The position numbers were made by a program, and so were the translations under genes. Below the pieces are notes generated by a model. It did no database searches and had not been told where the DNA came from. It saw only the letters and a list, made by a program, of their open reading frames with translations. A DNA stretch of 57,696 nt from Alphaproteobacteria bacterium (GTDB taxonomy: Bacteria; Pseudomonadota; Alphaproteobacteria; Acetobacterales; Acetobacteraceae): NCBI GenBank assembly GCA_020850755.1, contig JADZEB010000021.1:1-57696 (forward strand). The letters are read 5' to 3'. Positions 20,437 to 29,293 of the stretch are shown here, piece by piece (positions within the stretch are counted from its first letter, which is position 1; every line of letters begins with the position of its first letter).

Positions 20437-22212
20437 CTATTCGCCTCGCGCGTAGAGCGTCAGCGTCAGGCGCTGGCCGCGGCTGTAGTTGAAGCCGGCG
20501 ATGCGCGCCACCGGCCGCGGCGCGACGCCCAGCCGGGCCGCCTCGGCGCGGAACAGCGCCTCGTGGCGGTCGCGCACCAGCACCAGCCCGCGCGCATCGG
20601 CGGCGAGATGCTCGGCCGCCTCGCGTCCCTGTCCGGGCAAGAGCCGCGTGCCGGTGCCGGCCAGGAAGACCAGGCTCGGCTCGTGGAAGCCGCTGGCGGC
20701 GAACAGCCGCTCGGCATCGGCCGGGCGCCCGCCCGGCTGGGCGCGCCAATGCGCCTCGATCGCGGCGGCGACGCGCGGGGCGATCCAGGGCGCCTCCAGC
20801 CGCGGCAGGGTGATCTCCAGCACCGACCAGTAGAGCAAGGGCGCGGTCGCCAGCGCCATCAGGGCGGCGCGCGGCCAGGCATCGCGCGCGGCCGCCGGCA
20901 CGACCAGCGCCACCGCCAGCAGGCCGGCCAGGACCGGCGCCAGCGCCAGGGGGTCGAGCCGCCGGTCGGCGAGCCAGGGCAGCGCCGCGGCCACACCGGC
21001 AACGCCGAGCGCCACCAGCACGAAGCCCGCGATGGCGAAGCGCTTGAGCCATTTGCCGGGGCGCAGCAGCGGGTCCTCGGCCACCGCCAGCACCCAGCGC
21101 GCGGCCAGCAGGGCTAGGGCCGGGAAAGTCGGGCTGACATAGTGCGGCAGCTTGACCGGCACGAGCTCGAACAGGAGCCAGGCCGGGATCACCCAGGCGA
21201 GCAGGAAGCGCACCGCAGGGTCGCGCCGCGCCCGCCAGCTTGCCGGCAGCGCGCACCAGGCCAGGATCGCGCCCGGGAACAAGGTCGCCGTGACGGTGAG
21301 CAGGTAGTAGCCGGGCGGAGCGCCATGGCCGAGCCCCTCGCTCCCTTCCAGCTTCGGGCGGAGATCGGCGTTGATGGCGTCGAACAGGAAGCGCCCCTCG
21401 GTCGCCTGCATCACGGCGAGGAACCAGGGCAGCACGACAAGAAGCGCCAGCGGCACGCCCCAGATCGGGCGCGAGGCGCGCAGCCAGCCGAGCGGGCGCA
21501 GGGTGCCGCGATCGGCCAGGCGCAGGCCGATCACCGCCAGCAGCACGACCATCGGCACGATCGGGCCTTTGACCAGCAGGCCCGCCCCGATCGCCAGCCA
21601 GAACAGGGCGGCGAGTCGCGCCCCCTCGGCGGCGGCGATGCCGCCCGGGGCCAGGCTGCGCCCGGCATCGACATAGAAGCGCCCGAGCACACCCATCGCC
21701 AGCGCGGTCAGCCCGAGAATGGCGGCGTCGGTCTTGGCGATGTGGGCTTCCATCACCGCCACCGCCGAGGCGCCGAGCAGCATCGCGCCCAGAAGCGCGG
21801 CGCGCGGCCCGACCAGGGCGCGGCCGAGCGCGAATGTCGCCAGCACCGCCAGCACGATGCCGAGCGCCGAGGGGATGCGGTTGGGCCAGATCGGGTTCTT
21901 CAGTGCGGGCAGGCCGAGCGCGCCGCGCACCGCCTCCACCCCCGCCACCGCGCCCGCCTGTGCCCAGTGGATGCCCACGGGCTTCTTGTGGCGGGGCACG
22001 TCGTGGAAGCGGATCTCGACGAAGTCGCGCGTCTCCAGCATCTGCTTGGTCGCCTGGGCGAAGCGGCTCTCGTCGCGGTCGCCGGGCGGCAGGGTGAAGA
22101 AGCCGGGCAGGACCAGGAGCAGGCAGAAGGCGAGCAGCAGCAGCACCGGCCGGCGGACCGCGAGCAGCCGGTGGAGACGGGGTTCCGCGGCTTCGAGCGC
22201 GGGGAAAAGCAC
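20437..22212 (-). CDS. glycosyltransferase family 39 protein (ArnT/PMT-like)
   Basis: This 591-residue polytopic inner-membrane enzyme probably transfers a sugar from a polyprenyl-phosphate donor to lipid A or another envelope acceptor. Landmarks of the GT39/ArnT fold are the catalytic acidic motif GDRDESRFAQATKQML shortly after the first helix, RFHDVPRHKKPVGIHWAQ, AHIAKTDAAIL, and LPHYVSPTFPALALL. About eleven hydrophobic helices fill the first 450 residues and a soluble C-terminal domain follows. Donor and acceptor cannot be read from the sequence. It is convergent with htpX, and a TATAGG -10-like hexamer lies about 110 bp upstream on the minus strand. Confidence 0.88.
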   Translation of the reverse strand: MLFPALEAAEPRLHRLLAVRRPVLLLLAFCLLLVLPGFFTLPPGDRDESRFAQATKQMLETRDFVEIRFHDVPRHKKPVGIHWAQAGAVAGVEAVRGALGLPALKNPIWPNRIPSALGIVLAVLATFALGRALVGPRAALLGAMLLGASAVAVMEAHIAKTDAAILGLTALAMGVLGRFYVDAGRSLAPGGIAAAEGARLAALFWLAIGAGLLVKGPIVPMVVLLAVIGLRLADRGTLRPLGWLRASRPIWGVPLALLVVLPWFLAVMQATEGRFLFDAINADLRPKLEGSEGLGHGAPPGYYLLTVTATLFPGAILAWCALPASWRARRDPAVRFLLAWVIPAWLLFELVPVKLPHYVSPTFPALALLAARWVLAVAEDPLLRPGKWLKRFAIAGFVLVALGVAGVAAALPWLADRRLDPLALAPVLAGLLAVALVVPAAARDAWPRAALMALATAPLLYWSVLEITLPRLEAPWIAPRVAAAIEAHWRAQPGGRPADAERLFAASGFHEPSLVFLAGTGTRLLPGQGREAAEHLAADARGLVLVRDRHEALFRAEAARLGVAPRPVARIAGFNYSRGQRLTLTLYARGE

Positions 22213-22818
22213 GGCGGCGAGGCCTCCTTCGCGCTGGTCCGGGCAGAGGATCCTGGCCGGCTGTTGGTGCGGGGCGGTGCGGGGACAGAGCGGCGGACGC
22301 CGCCCGCCCGGTCGCGGCCTTCCCTATAGCCTGCCACGCGGGGGATTCCCACCATGGGCGGGACGCGTTGGGTGGGCGGTGCCGAGCCGCGCGCAGCCTT
22401 GTCGAGCGGACGGCGCCGGCCGCGGTCGTGTTTCGGGCGGGGAAGGGTGCACCTCGGCGCCGGGCATGGGACTTGGCGCGCATCCCGGGGCGCTGGCGGA
22501 CACGCATGGAGGGCGGACGACGGAGCGTGATGTCCTGCCGCGGATTTCCGGGAAGTCTGGCCGGCTCGCCTGCCCGTGTCGCCTGCCCGTGTCGCCTGCC
22601 CGTGTCGCCGGGCCTGCCAGGGATGCCCGCCTCGGGCCGCCGGCGCGGGTTGGGCGGTGCCGCGGCCGGCCGCTTTGTCGCGCGGGACCGGGCGCATGAC
22701 GCCCCCGGATCGGTGCCCGGCATGGGGTCCGCACGGCGCCGGGTCCCCGGCCCTCGGGGAACGCGTGCGCACCAGACATGGCTTGCCCGGACGCGGCGGC
22801 GGGCGTAGACCCCCGCCC
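22213..22818. other. 606-bp gap with a degenerate duplication and tandem repeat
   Basis: No credible gene is seen between the GT39 gene and rsmB. The gap holds a 13-bp tandem triplet (22567-22605). It also holds two related but diverged blocks, about 22340-22517 and 22613-22790, which share segments such as GGGCGGTGCCG and the GCCTTGTCGAGCGG / GCTTTGTCGCGCGG pair in the same order. On the minus strand a TATAGG hexamer (22323-22328) may be the -10 box of the GT39 gene. Confidence 0.5.
22567..22605 (+). repeat. 13-bp tandem repeat, three copies
   Basis: CGCCTGCCCGTGT occurs three times without change at 22567-22579, 22580-22592 and 22593-22605, in the gap between the GT39 gene and rsmB. Confidence 0.9.
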
Positions 22819-24750
22819 ATGACATCGCCCTCCGATCGCGCCCCGCCCGGTTCGGGTGGCGGCGGCACGCGACCCCACCGCCTCCGCCGCGCCGGGCCGG
22901 CGAAGGCGGGGCCTTTCGATGCCGGGTCCGCCGCGGCGGTTGGTGTCCGCTCCGGTCAGGAGCGCGGCCGCCCCGGCGCTGGGCGGCCGGTGCCGGACCG
23001 GCCCGGGCCGGAAGCCCAGGGGCCCGGGCAAGCACAGGGGCCCGGGCGCGGCCAGAAGCGACGGCGCCTGCCCGCCGCCAGGCCCTTGGGCGACACGGCG
23101 GGCGAGGCGGGCCGACAACAGGGCGGGCGCGGCCAATCCCACCCTGGCGGCCTTGGCCGCACGCCCGGCCAGCATGGCGCAAGCGGGGCTGCCCCGATGC
23201 GCGTCGCCGCCGCCCCCGGCCCGATGGCGCGCCGCGCTGGCGGTGCCGTGCCCGGCCGCTCCGGCCCCGGCACGAGCGGCGCGGATCTGGCCCCACCCTC
23301 CGGTCGCGAAACCTCCGACCGGACCGGGCGGCATGCTGCGGGCTCCGGGCACGCCGCCACGACGGGCAAGGCTGGCCGCCGCGACCAAGGCTCCGCCGGC
23401 GATCCTGCCAGCCGCCGCGGGCGGGACGCCGCCCCCGGCCGCGCCGCCCGCCGCGCCCCGCCGCCCACCGCGCGCGCCGCCGCCCGCCTTCTGCTCGATG
23501 CTGTGCTGGCCCAGGGCCGCCCGCTCGATGCGGCAATGGACGAGACGCCGGCCTATCTGCGGCTGGAAGCGCGCGACCGCGCCTTCGCCCATCTGCTGGC
23601 GGCTTCCTGCCTGCGCCGGCTCGGCACGCTCGATGCCGTCCTCGCCCGCTGCCTCGACCGCCCCGTATCGGCCAAGGCTGCCCCGGTGCGCCAGGTCCTG
23701 CGACTGGGCGCGGCGCAACTGCTGCTGCTCGGCACGCCGCCGCACGCGGCCGTTGCCACCGCGGTGGAGGAGGTGCGCGCGCTCGGCCTCGACGGCTTCG
23801 CCGGGCTGGTGAATGCCGTGCTGCGCCGGATCGACCGCGAGCGTGCCGCACTTCTGGCCGGGCTCGACGCGCCGGAGCGGGACACGCCCGGCTGGCTGTG
23901 GGCGCGCTGGGTCGCGCGCTTCGGCGAGACCGAGGCGCGCGCGATCGCCGCCGCCCACCAGGCCGAGGCACCGCTCGACCTGACGCTGGCCGATCCGGTA
24001 CAGGGGCCGGACTGGGCGGCGAAGCTGGACGCCACGCTGCTGCCCACGGGATCGCTGCGCCTGCCCGCCGGCGCGCGCGTGGCCGAACTGCCGGGCTTCG
24101 CCGAGGGCGCCTTCTGGGTGCAGGACGCGGCGGCGGCGCTCCCTGCGCGCCTGCTCCGCGATGTGCGCGGCCTGAACGTGATCGATCTCTGCGCCGCCCC
24201 TGGCGGCAAGACGGCGCAGCTTGCCGCCGCCGGGGCCAGCGTCACGGCGGTCGAGCGCGCGCCCGAGCGGGCCGAGCGGCTGCGCGAGAACCTCGCCCGC
24301 CTGCGCCTGGCCGACCGTGTCCGGGTGGTGGAGGCCGACGCGCTCGCCTGGCGGCCCGAGGCGCCGGCCGATGCGGTGCTGCTCGACGCGCCCTGCACCG
24401 CCACCGGCACGATCCGCCGCCACCCCGACCTGCCCCATCTCAAGCGCGCCGAGGACGTGGCGAGCCTCACCGCAGTCCAGGCCGGGCTGGTCGCGGCCGC
24501 CGCCGCCATGCTGCGGCCGGGGGGGCGGCTGGTCTATGCGGTCTGCTCGCTCGAGGCCGAGGAGGGGCCGGGGCAGGCCGCGGCTGCGCTCGGCGCCGGG
24601 CTCGGCCTTGCCCTCGACCCGATCCGCTCGGACGAGCTGCCCGGTCTGGCCGAGGCGCTTACGCCCGAGGGCTGGCTGCTGACCCGCCCGAGTCTCTGGC
24701 CCGCCTTGGGCGGCATGGACGGTTTTTTCGCTGCCCGCTTCAGGCGTTAG
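22819..24750 (+). CDS. rsmB: 16S rRNA (cytosine-967-C5)-methyltransferase family protein
   Basis: This RsmB/NOP2-type enzyme methylates a cytosine in 16S rRNA. A NusB-like N-terminal domain (AARLLLDAVLAQGRPLDAAM to LVNAVLRRIDRE) is followed by the Rossmann methyltransferase domain with DLCAAPGGKTAQLA, the first catalytic Cys in DAPCTATGTIRRHPDL, and the second in YAVCSLEAEEG. Homology begins only near base 23470. Ahead of it lies a Gly/Pro/Arg-rich, Cys-free low-complexity stretch. The start is therefore uncertain: ATG 22819 gives 643 residues, ATG 23197 gives 517, and neither has a strong Shine-Dalgarno. rpe follows on the same strand 55 bp later. Confidence 0.85.
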   Translation: MTSPSDRAPPGSGGGGTRPHRLRRAGPAKAGPFDAGSAAAVGVRSGQERGRPGAGRPVPDRPGPEAQGPGQAQGPGRGQKRRRLPAARPLGDTAGEAGRQQGGRGQSHPGGLGRTPGQHGASGAAPMRVAAAPGPMARRAGGAVPGRSGPGTSGADLAPPSGRETSDRTGRHAAGSGHAATTGKAGRRDQGSAGDPASRRGRDAAPGRAARRAPPPTARAAARLLLDAVLAQGRPLDAAMDETPAYLRLEARDRAFAHLLAASCLRRLGTLDAVLARCLDRPVSAKAAPVRQVLRLGAAQLLLLGTPPHAAVATAVEEVRALGLDGFAGLVNAVLRRIDRERAALLAGLDAPERDTPGWLWARWVARFGETEARAIAAAHQAEAPLDLTLADPVQGPDWAAKLDATLLPTGSLRLPAGARVAELPGFAEGAFWVQDAAAALPARLLRDVRGLNVIDLCAAPGGKTAQLAAAGASVTAVERAPERAERLRENLARLRLADRVRVVEADALAWRPEAPADAVLLDAPCTATGTIRRHPDLPHLKRAEDVASLTAVQAGLVAAAAAMLRPGGRLVYAVCSLEAEEGPGQAAAALGAGLGLALDPIRSDELPGLAEALTPEGWLLTRPSLWPALGGMDGFFAARFRR

Positions 24751-24770
24751 CCCTGTTGTAGCGACCTTCC

Positions 24771-24799
24771 TTGAAGCGGCACCGGGCGGCGGCTAGAAA
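24771..24799 (+). promoter_or_regulatory. promoter of rpe, probably leaderless
   Basis: TTGAAG (24771-24776), a 17-bp spacer and TAGAAA (24794-24799) match sigma-70 boxes at four of six bases each. Transcription would start near 24806, the A of the rpe ATG, so the mRNA may have no leader. An AGGGG run also lies just before the ATG. Confidence 0.4.
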
Positions 24800-24805
24800 G
24801 GGGCC

Positions 24806-25525
24806 ATGCAGCAGGCAACGCGCATCGCCCCCTCGATTCTCGCCGCCGACTTCGCCCGCTTGGGCGAGGAGGTCAGGGCCGCCGAGGCCGCCGGGGCGGA
24901 CATGATCCATGTCGATGTGATGGACGGGCATTTCGTGCCCAACATCACGATCGGCCCCAATGTCGTGCGCGCGATCCGGCCGCACGCGAAGACGCCGCTC
25001 GACGTGCACCTGATGATCGCGCCGGCCGATCCCTACATCGCCGCCTTCGCGGAAGCGGGCGCCGACATCATCACCGTGCATCCGGAAGCGGGCCCGAACC
25101 TGCACCGCACGCTGCAACTGATCCGCTCGCTCGGCAAGAAGGCCGGCGTCGCGCTCAATCCGGCGACACCGGTCGCGGCGGTGGAATGGGTGCTGGGCGA
25201 GGTCGATCTCCTGCTGGTGATGACCGTCAATCCCGGCTTCGGCGGGCAGGCCTTTCTCGACAGCCAGCTCGAGAAGATCCGCGCCCTGCGCCGCATGATC
25301 GATGCCGGTGGCCGGCGGATCGACCTCGAGGTGGATGGCGGCATCACCGCGAGAACCGCGCCGCTGGCCGTTGCGGCGGGGGCCGATCTCCTGGTCGCCG
25401 GAACGGCCGTGTTCGGCGCCGGGGCGGCCCGCTATGCCGAGGCGATCGCGGCGGTGCGCGCGCCCGCACCCGGCCCAGCGCCGCCCGCCGCGCGCGCCGC
25501 CGCTGCCGGAGGCGCGCGCGCATGA
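24806..25525 (+). CDS. rpe: ribulose-phosphate 3-epimerase
   Basis: This 239-residue TIM-barrel enzyme interconverts D-ribulose 5-phosphate and D-xylulose 5-phosphate in the pentose phosphate (or Calvin) pathway. Hallmarks are [17 protein letters not shown], the metal site [42 protein letters not shown] and the phosphate loop EVDGGI. The catalytic aspartates are in VDVMDGH and VDGGI. The last 25 residues are Ala/Pro-rich and look like a family-external tail. Its TGA overlaps the ATG of the next gene (ATGA), so the heparinase-like protein is translationally coupled to it. Confidence 0.97.
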   Translation: MQQATRIAPSILAADFARLGEEVRAAEAAGADMIHVDVMDGHFVPNITIGPNVVRAIRPHAKTPLDVHLMIAPADPYIAAFAEAGADIITVHPEAGPNLHRTLQLIRSLGKKAGVALNPATPVAAVEWVLGEVDLLLVMTVNPGFGGQAFLDSQLEKIRALRRMIDAGGRRIDLEVDGGITARTAPLAVAAGADLLVAGTAVFGAGAARYAEAIAAVRAPAPGPAPPAARAAAAGGARA

Positions 25526-27162
25526 GCGGTGCGGAAGGTTCCGGCGAGGCGCAGGCATCCGCGGGCGGCTTCTGGCAGCTCGTGCGCCAGGGCATCGGCA
25601 AGCTCCAGGGCTTGCGTCCGGGCGGCGGGGCCTCCGCGCCCGATGCGCCGATCGCCGTCGTGCCCGATCTCTGGCAGGGCGATGCGCAGCGTGGCGCGCG
25701 CCTGCTCAAGGGCGATTTCTCGGTCGGCGGCGCGGTGCGCCCGCTCAAGGATGGCGAGTGGCTGCCGGTCGGCGCGCCGTCGCCCTGGCTTGCCGCGCTG
25801 CACAGCTTCACCTGGCTGCGCGACCTGCGCGCGCTTGGCACCGATGCCGCGCGCATGCGCGCCCGCGCGCTGGTGGCCGACTGGGTCGCCGCCGCCCCGC
25901 GCGAGGCGCTGGTCTCGCGCCCGGACGTGGTGGGCGCGCGGATTGCCGCCTGGCTCGGCCATTTCGACTTCGTCGCCGCCTCGGCCGAGGACGAGTTCCG
26001 CGCCCGCCTGATGCAGAGCCTGGCACAGCAGGCGCACGAACTGGCCCAGCGCCTGCCGGCCGAGGAGATGGACGGGCGCGCGCTGACCGCGATCAAGGGG
26101 CTGATCGTTGCCGGCGTGGCACTGGGCGGCCAGGACGCGCTGATTTCGCGCGCGCTCAAGTTCCTCGGCCCCGAGATCGACCGCCAGATCCTGCCCGATG
26201 GCGGCCATATCGAGCGCAGCCCGGCCGCCTTGTTGCAGGCGCTCCAGGACCTGATCGAATGCCGCGTGCAGCTGATCGCCGCGCAGCGCACGCCGCCCGA
26301 GGTGCTGATGACCGCGATCGAGCGCATGGCGCCGATCCTGCGCATGATGCGCCATGGCGATGGCGGCCTTGCCCTGTTCAACGGCTCGCTCGAGGAGAAC
26401 CCGCAGCTCATCGAGCTGGTGCTGTCGCAGAGCCAGTCGCGCGCGCGCGTGCCAAGTTCGGCGGCGCATTTCGGCTTCCAGCGCTTGCAGGCGGGGCGGA
26501 CGATGCTCCTGGTCGATGCCGGACCGCCGCCGCCCACCGGGCTTGATCGCCTGTCGCATGCCGGCACGCTGGCGATCGAGCTTTCGGTCGGGCGCGATCG
26601 CATGATCGTCAATTGCGGCGCGTCGCCCGGTGCGGGCTCGGAATGGCGCGACGCCCTGCGCGCGACCGCCGCCCATTCCTCGCTCGTGGTGAACAACGTC
26701 AATTCCTCCCAGCTTCTGGAAGGCGGCGGGCTCGGCCGCCGGCCCGAGAAGGTCGGCCAGCAGCGCCACGACCTTGCCGGCGCGACCTGGCTCGACCTCA
26801 GCCATGACGGCTATCGCCGCAGCTTCGAGGGGCTGGTGCACCACCGCCGCCTCTATCTCGCCGAGAGCGGCGATGACCTGCGCGGCGAGGACGCGATCGA
26901 GGGCGGGCCCGCCGACACGCCCTTCGTCGTGCGCTTCCACCTCCATCCCACGGTGAAGGCATCGCTGGTGCAGGACGGCGTGGCCGTGCTGTTGCGCCTG
27001 CCCACCGCCGGGGGCTGGAAGTTCCGCGCCGAGGGCGCCAGGCTCTCGCTCGAGGAGAGCATCTATCTCGGCGGCGGCGAGCCGCGCCGGACCGAGCAGA
27101 TCGTTCTGTCCGTCGCCGGCGGGACCAGCAGCGTCAAATGGGCGATCGGCCGGCAGGGCTGA
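25522..27162 (+). CDS. heparinase II/III family protein
   Basis: This 546-residue protein has an N-terminal alpha/alpha barrel (about residues 50-290; [62 protein letters not shown]) and a C-terminal beta-sandwich of the Hepar_II_III type ([47 protein letters not shown]). Such proteins act on uronic-acid polysaccharides, or, in alphaproteobacteria, are a conserved partner near purH and rsmB with unproven substrate. No clear signal peptide is visible. It overlaps rpe by 4 bp. The polysaccharide-type genes downstream (asnB, GT4) make a role in cell-surface glycan handling plausible. Confidence 0.85.
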   Translation: MSGAEGSGEAQASAGGFWQLVRQGIGKLQGLRPGGGASAPDAPIAVVPDLWQGDAQRGARLLKGDFSVGGAVRPLKDGEWLPVGAPSPWLAALHSFTWLRDLRALGTDAARMRARALVADWVAAAPREALVSRPDVVGARIAAWLGHFDFVAASAEDEFRARLMQSLAQQAHELAQRLPAEEMDGRALTAIKGLIVAGVALGGQDALISRALKFLGPEIDRQILPDGGHIERSPAALLQALQDLIECRVQLIAAQRTPPEVLMTAIERMAPILRMMRHGDGGLALFNGSLEENPQLIELVLSQSQSRARVPSSAAHFGFQRLQAGRTMLLVDAGPPPPTGLDRLSHAGTLAIELSVGRDRMIVNCGASPGAGSEWRDALRATAAHSSLVVNNVNSSQLLEGGGLGRRPEKVGQQRHDLAGATWLDLSHDGYRRSFEGLVHHRRLYLAESGDDLRGEDAIEGGPADTPFVVRFHLHPTVKASLVQDGVAVLLRLPTAGGWKFRAEGARLSLEESIYLGGGEPRRTEQIVLSVAGGTSSVKWAIGRQG

Positions 27163-27231
27163 GCCGGGGCCGGCCGGGTCCGGTCCGGGCCGGGCCGGAT
27201 CGGCCGGGTGGGCGCGGGCGCGGAGAGATTA

Positions 27232-27251
27232 ATCATATGCCTTCATATGAT
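27232..27251 (+). promoter_or_regulatory. AT-rich palindrome upstream of the asparagine synthase gene
   Basis: ATCATATG (27232-27239) and CATATGAT (27244-27251) form a perfect 8-bp inverted repeat around CCTT. It stands out as AT-rich in sequence of over 75 % GC, 42 bp before the asnB-like start. It could be an operator for a dimeric regulator or a hairpin ending rpe/heparinase transcription. Confidence 0.45.
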
Positions 27252-27293
27252 CTGGCCGAGCGCGGGCGCGCGGCCGGGCCGGGCTAGGCACCG

Positions 27294-29267
27294 ATGTGCG
27301 GCATCGCCGGGCTGTTCCTGAAGGAGCCGGCGCCGGCGGCGCCGCTGGCCCGGCGCGTGCGCGCCATGGCGGACGCGATCGCCCATCGCGGCCCGGACGA
27401 TGCCGGGGTGTGGGTCGATGACGCGGCCGGGCTCGCTTTCGGCCACCGGCGGCTTGCCATCATCGATCTCAGCCCGGCCGGGCACCAGCCGATGCTCTCG
27501 GCCGATGGGCGCTATGTGATCTGCTACAATGGCGAACTCTACAACTACCGCGAGCTCGCGGCCGAGCTGGCCGCGCTCGGGCGTATCGTTGCCGGCCGGT
27601 CGGATACCGCGGTGCTGTTGGAGGCGGTGGCGGCCTGGGGAGTGGCCGGCGCGCTGCCGCGCTTCAACGGCATGTTCGCCTTCGCTCTCTGGGACCGGGC
27701 CGAGCGCGTCTTGTGGCTGGCGCGTGATCATGTCGGCATCAAGCCGCTCTACTGGGCCGAGCTGCCGGGCATGGTGCTGTTCGGCAGCGAGCTGAAGGCG
27801 CTGATCGCCGCCGGCGGCTGGCGGCCCGAGATCGACCCGGCGGCGGCGGCTGCCTTCCTGCGCTTCGGCTATGTGCCGGGGCCGCATTGCATCTATCGCG
27901 GCGTGCGCAAATTGCAGGCCGGCGCCTATGCGCGCATCCCGCTCGCCGGCCCCGCCGGCACCGCGACCTGGTTCGACCTGCCCGCACTCGCCCGCGAGGG
28001 GCAGGGCGCGCCGGCCGCGCTCTCCCCCGGCGCCGCGGCCGAGGAGTTGGGCGCGCTGCTCTCCGATGCGGTCAGGCGCCAGCTTGTCGCCGACGTGCCG
28101 GTCGGCGCCTTCCTGTCGGGCGGGATCGATTCCACCACGGTTGCCGCCCTGATGCGCGCGGCGGCGGGTTCGGCGGCGCGCAGCTTCACGATCGGCTTCG
28201 AGGAAGGCGAGTATGACGAGAGCCGCCATGCCGCCGCGGTGGCGCGCCATCTCGGCCTCGACCACACCACGCTCACCGCGCGGCCCGAGGATGCGCTGGC
28301 GCTGATCCCGGGCCTGCCCGCCACCTATGACGAGCCCTTCGCCGACAGCTCGCAGCTTCCCACCATGCTGCTTTCGCGCCTGACGCGCGGGCATGTCACG
28401 GTGGCGCTCTCGGGCGATGGCGGGGACGAGCTGTTCGGCGGCTACAACCGCTACCTGCTGGCCGAGCGGCTGTGGCGGCGGCTGGCGGCCGTGCCGCGGC
28501 CCTTGCGCGCGGCGGCGGCACAGGCGATCAGCACGGTGCCGGTGGGCTGGTGGGACGCCGCCGCCGGCGTGCTGCCCGCGCGCCTGCGCCCGCCGCAGAC
28601 GGGCGACAAGCTGCACAAGCTCGCCGGCATCCTGTCCGCCGACGGCATCGGCGCGGTCTATCCGCGCCTCGTCTCGCAATGGCCCGATGCCGCGCGCCAC
28701 ATCGCCGCGCACGAGGCGCCGCCGGCGCTGGTCGACGATGCCTCCGCCTTCGCCGATCTTCCCTCGCCGCTCGCGCGCATGCAGCTTCTCGACACCCTCA
28801 CCTACCTGCCCGACGACATACTGACCAAGGTCGATCGCGCCTCGATGGCGGTGGCGCTGGAAGTGCGCGTGCCGCTGCTCGATCCGCGCGTGATCGCCTT
28901 CGCCTGGAGGCTGCCGCGCGCGCTCCTCATCCGTCCGGGCAAGGGCGGGGCCGAGGGCAAGGCGGTGCTGCGCGACCTGCTCGACCGCCATGTGCCGCGC
29001 GCGCTGATGGAACGCCCGAAGCAGGGCTTCGGCGTGCCGATCGCGGCCTGGCTGCGCGGCCCCTTGCGCGACTGGGCCGAGGATCTGCTGGCCGCGCCGA
29101 ACCTGGATGCGCTCGGGCTGGTGCAGACAGGCGCGGTGCGCGCGGCCTGGGCCGAGCATCTCGGCGGGCGGCGCAACTGGCAGTACGGGCTCTGGACGGT
29201 GCTGATGCTGGCCGCCTGGGCGCGCGCGCGCGAGCAGGCGCGCCCGCCCGTCCCGGCCGCGGCCTGA
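27294..29267 (+). CDS. asnB: asparagine synthase (glutamine-hydrolysing)
   Basis: This 657-residue class II amidotransferase transfers ammonia from glutamine to an aspartate or similar carboxylate with ATP. The N-terminal glutaminase domain starts MCGIAGLF, with Cys2 as nucleophile after Met removal, and contains HRGPDDAG and YNGELYNYREL. The synthetase domain has the PP-loop FLSGGIDSTTVAALM (near residue 280), FTIGFEEGEYDES and LSGDGGDELFGGYNRY. Proteins of this subgroup (about 630-660 residues) are frequent in exopolysaccharide clusters, where they amidate sugar acids or unknown carboxylates. A GT4 glycosyltransferase starts 26 bp downstream, which supports that role over general asparagine supply. 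Confidence 0.9.
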   Translation: MCGIAGLFLKEPAPAAPLARRVRAMADAIAHRGPDDAGVWVDDAAGLAFGHRRLAIIDLSPAGHQPMLSADGRYVICYNGELYNYRELAAELAALGRIVAGRSDTAVLLEAVAAWGVAGALPRFNGMFAFALWDRAERVLWLARDHVGIKPLYWAELPGMVLFGSELKALIAAGGWRPEIDPAAAAAFLRFGYVPGPHCIYRGVRKLQAGAYARIPLAGPAGTATWFDLPALAREGQGAPAALSPGAAAEELGALLSDAVRRQLVADVPVGAFLSGGIDSTTVAALMRAAAGSAARSFTIGFEEGEYDESRHAAAVARHLGLDHTTLTARPEDALALIPGLPATYDEPFADSSQLPTMLLSRLTRGHVTVALSGDGGDELFGGYNRYLLAERLWRRLAAVPRPLRAAAAQAISTVPVGWWDAAAGVLPARLRPPQTGDKLHKLAGILSADGIGAVYPRLVSQWPDAARHIAAHEAPPALVDDASAFADLPSPLARMQLLDTLTYLPDDILTKVDRASMAVALEVRVPLLDPRVIAFAWRLPRALLIRPGKGGAEGKAVLRDLLDRHVPRALMERPKQGFGVPIAAWLRGPLRDWAEDLLAAPNLDALGLVQTGAVRAAWAEHLGGRRNWQYGLWTVLMLAAWARAREQARPPVPAAA

Positions 29268-29293
29268 GCGGGCGCGGGCGGCGCGGCGCGGCG

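Noticed and set aside
20297-23971. 1224-codon minus-strand frame across the GT39 gene, the gap and rsmB
   Set aside because: It overlaps two recognised genes in other frames and has Arg/Pro/Ala-rich text without domains.
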